Assembly: GCF_900109115.1 (NCBI RefSeq)
Contig: NZ_FNYV01000016.1
Location: 45,567-109,566 of the forward strand
Reading direction: 5' to 3'
Length of the DNA: 64,000 nucleotides
Source of the DNA: Micromonospora phaseoli
Lineage (GTDB): Bacteria > Actinomycetota > Actinomycetes > Mycobacteriales > Micromonosporaceae
In this document: piece by piece, positions 63,162-64,000 of the stretch
Numbering within the stretch: position 1 is the first letter of the stretch
How the letters are laid out: every line of letters starts with the position of its first letter
Translations under genes and position numbers: made by a program
Notes under the pieces: model-generated
Told to the model about the DNA's origin: nothing
Database searches by the model: none
Seen by the model: only the letters and a program-made list of their open reading frames with translations

Positions 63162-63811
63162 ACACCCCCCGCGAGAGCAAGCAGTGGCAGCGACAGTAGA
63201 GCCTCGACCTCCCCTCAGCCGCCCCGCTGCGCCACGACAAAACCGTCACCCACCACCAAATATCGATCGTTGGTGATGTATGGATGAACATGACATCGCT
63301 TGATCACTGAGGGCGACGGGAAGCCGATCGATTAACGTCAATATGTGATCAGGAGCACACTTGTGCGCCGCCATGCTCGCCTCTAGCGTGCCCTCCCGCG
63401 GAGGCGCTGGCGCACTGCGGCGGAGATGGCGACCCGCCGCCACCGGCGCTCGACATCGCGTTGGCGATCTAACTGCCCCTGGCGGCGGTCACCGTCAGCA
63501 CGTCCGGTGCCGCTCGTAGCCGCCTGCACCCCACCGCCGACCCACGTGAAACTGCAGCCGGACAGTGCTGGGCGTTCCCAGTGCCGGCGAAGGTCGACGA
63601 GGGCACCTCAGGCGAGGCGTAGCTGGATGTAGGCGGCCCGCACCAATCACGTCCACCGGTCGGCGTCGTATGGGTCGACTGCGCCCGTTTTACCCAAGAA
63701 TCGTCCACTGTCAAGCGGTCCAACAACACCTACAGCGACACTGACTCTGCACGCCTACCAGGCGATTCTCAGCCGCGACAGCCAAGATCGGCTCGCAAGA
63801 CCACCCGAGTC
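63162..63811. other. Region without supported gene at the right end
   Basis: About 650 bases with only short, conflicting frames. An AT-richer segment at 63260-63360 (TGATGTATGGATGAACATGAC, split across frames) could be the promoter of the leftward 1202-residue gene. No RNA gene is seen. Confidence 0.4.
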
Positions 63812-63949
63812 AAGGGTTCCAGCAACGGCTTACCCGCCGCCCCGTCGAGCTTGGATAACAAACTGAGGGTTTTCGCAAGTCTCTGACCTGCGAAAACCCT
63901 CGTAATGTCGGGACGGCCGGATTCGAACCGACGACCCCTTGACCCCCAG
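63812..63949 (-). repeat. 138-bp direct repeat, copy 2, with tRNA-Pro(GGG) 3' half
   Basis: Same orientation and length as 51046-51183. The hairpin here is perfect (GAGGGTTTTCGCA and its complement, 13-base arms). The tRNA part (63907-63949) again starts at the anticodon loop and lacks the 5' half. The pair brackets 12.8 kb containing the toxin genes. Confidence 0.75.
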
Positions 63950-64000
63950 GACGACTCGCCACACGTCCACGCACGTCACGCACGCTATCCCTAAGATCAG

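Noticed and set aside
62055..63287. A 410-residue open frame opposite the LamG protein
   Set aside because: Arg/His/Pro-rich translation without domains, typical of an antisense shadow.

Overview
The window is GC-rich DNA with strong actinomycete codon bias, frequent GTG/TTG starts, dense ATGA/GTGA gene overlaps and actinobacterial families (a TioE-type double MerR regulator, a SigE-family ECF sigma factor, YD-repeat proteins, peptidase inhibitor I36). A Micromonosporaceae-like or related filamentous actinomycete is the best guess; the species cannot be told from the sequence alone.

Left part (1-22.8 kb) is a patchwork. A secreted esterase runs in from the left edge, followed by small-molecule hydrolases, a MerR-methyltransferase fusion, a TioE-type regulator divergent from an erythromycin-esterase/DUF6194 fusion, a sigma/anti-sigma pair, VOC, CYTH, DinB and lipoprotein genes, a secreted repeat protein, a LacI regulator and a secreted I36-type protein. 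Between them lie at least six decayed mobile-element fragments (IS5-, IS110- and ISL3-like, tyrosine- and serine-recombinase ends, an integrase-core transposase), a broken dehydrogenase E1-beta-like gene and a TIGR02391-family gene split by a -1 frameshift.

The centre (22.8-51.0 kb) reads as one specialised-metabolite gene cluster. A leftward operon encodes a glycosyltransferase and an ABC-2 exporter. Divergent from it runs an overlapping operon of two dCTP-deaminase-like proteins, a GT4 glycosyltransferase and a HIT protein. It converges, through a perfect palindrome, on an eight-gene leftward operon: an adenylation-thiolation protein, ROK sugar kinase, Cof-type HAD phosphatase, 4-hydroxymandelate oxidase, 4-hydroxyphenylglycine aminotransferase, a condensation-like protein without its catalytic histidines, a phytanoyl-CoA-type dioxygenase and 4-hydroxymandelate synthase. 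Then come a GT2, a methyltransferase, an XRE/TPR regulator, transposon scars, and a rightward operon of MATE exporter, GT2 and an ntdA-ntdB-ntdC set for kanosamine. The joint reading is a 4-hydroxyphenylglycine unit activated on a carrier protein, decorated with kanosamine and/or other sugars, and exported. No NDP-sugar synthase and no large NRPS are visible, so the product does not fit a standard glycopeptide or nocardicin scheme.

The right part (51.0-64 kb) carries a YD-repeat (RHS-like) polymorphic toxin of 2169 residues with an overlapping putative immunity gene, a 1202-residue secreted LamG-type protein and one small unknown gene. It is bracketed by two 138-bp direct repeats, each containing the 3' half of a tRNA-Pro(GGG) gene next to a hairpin, as in the attachment scars of integrated elements.
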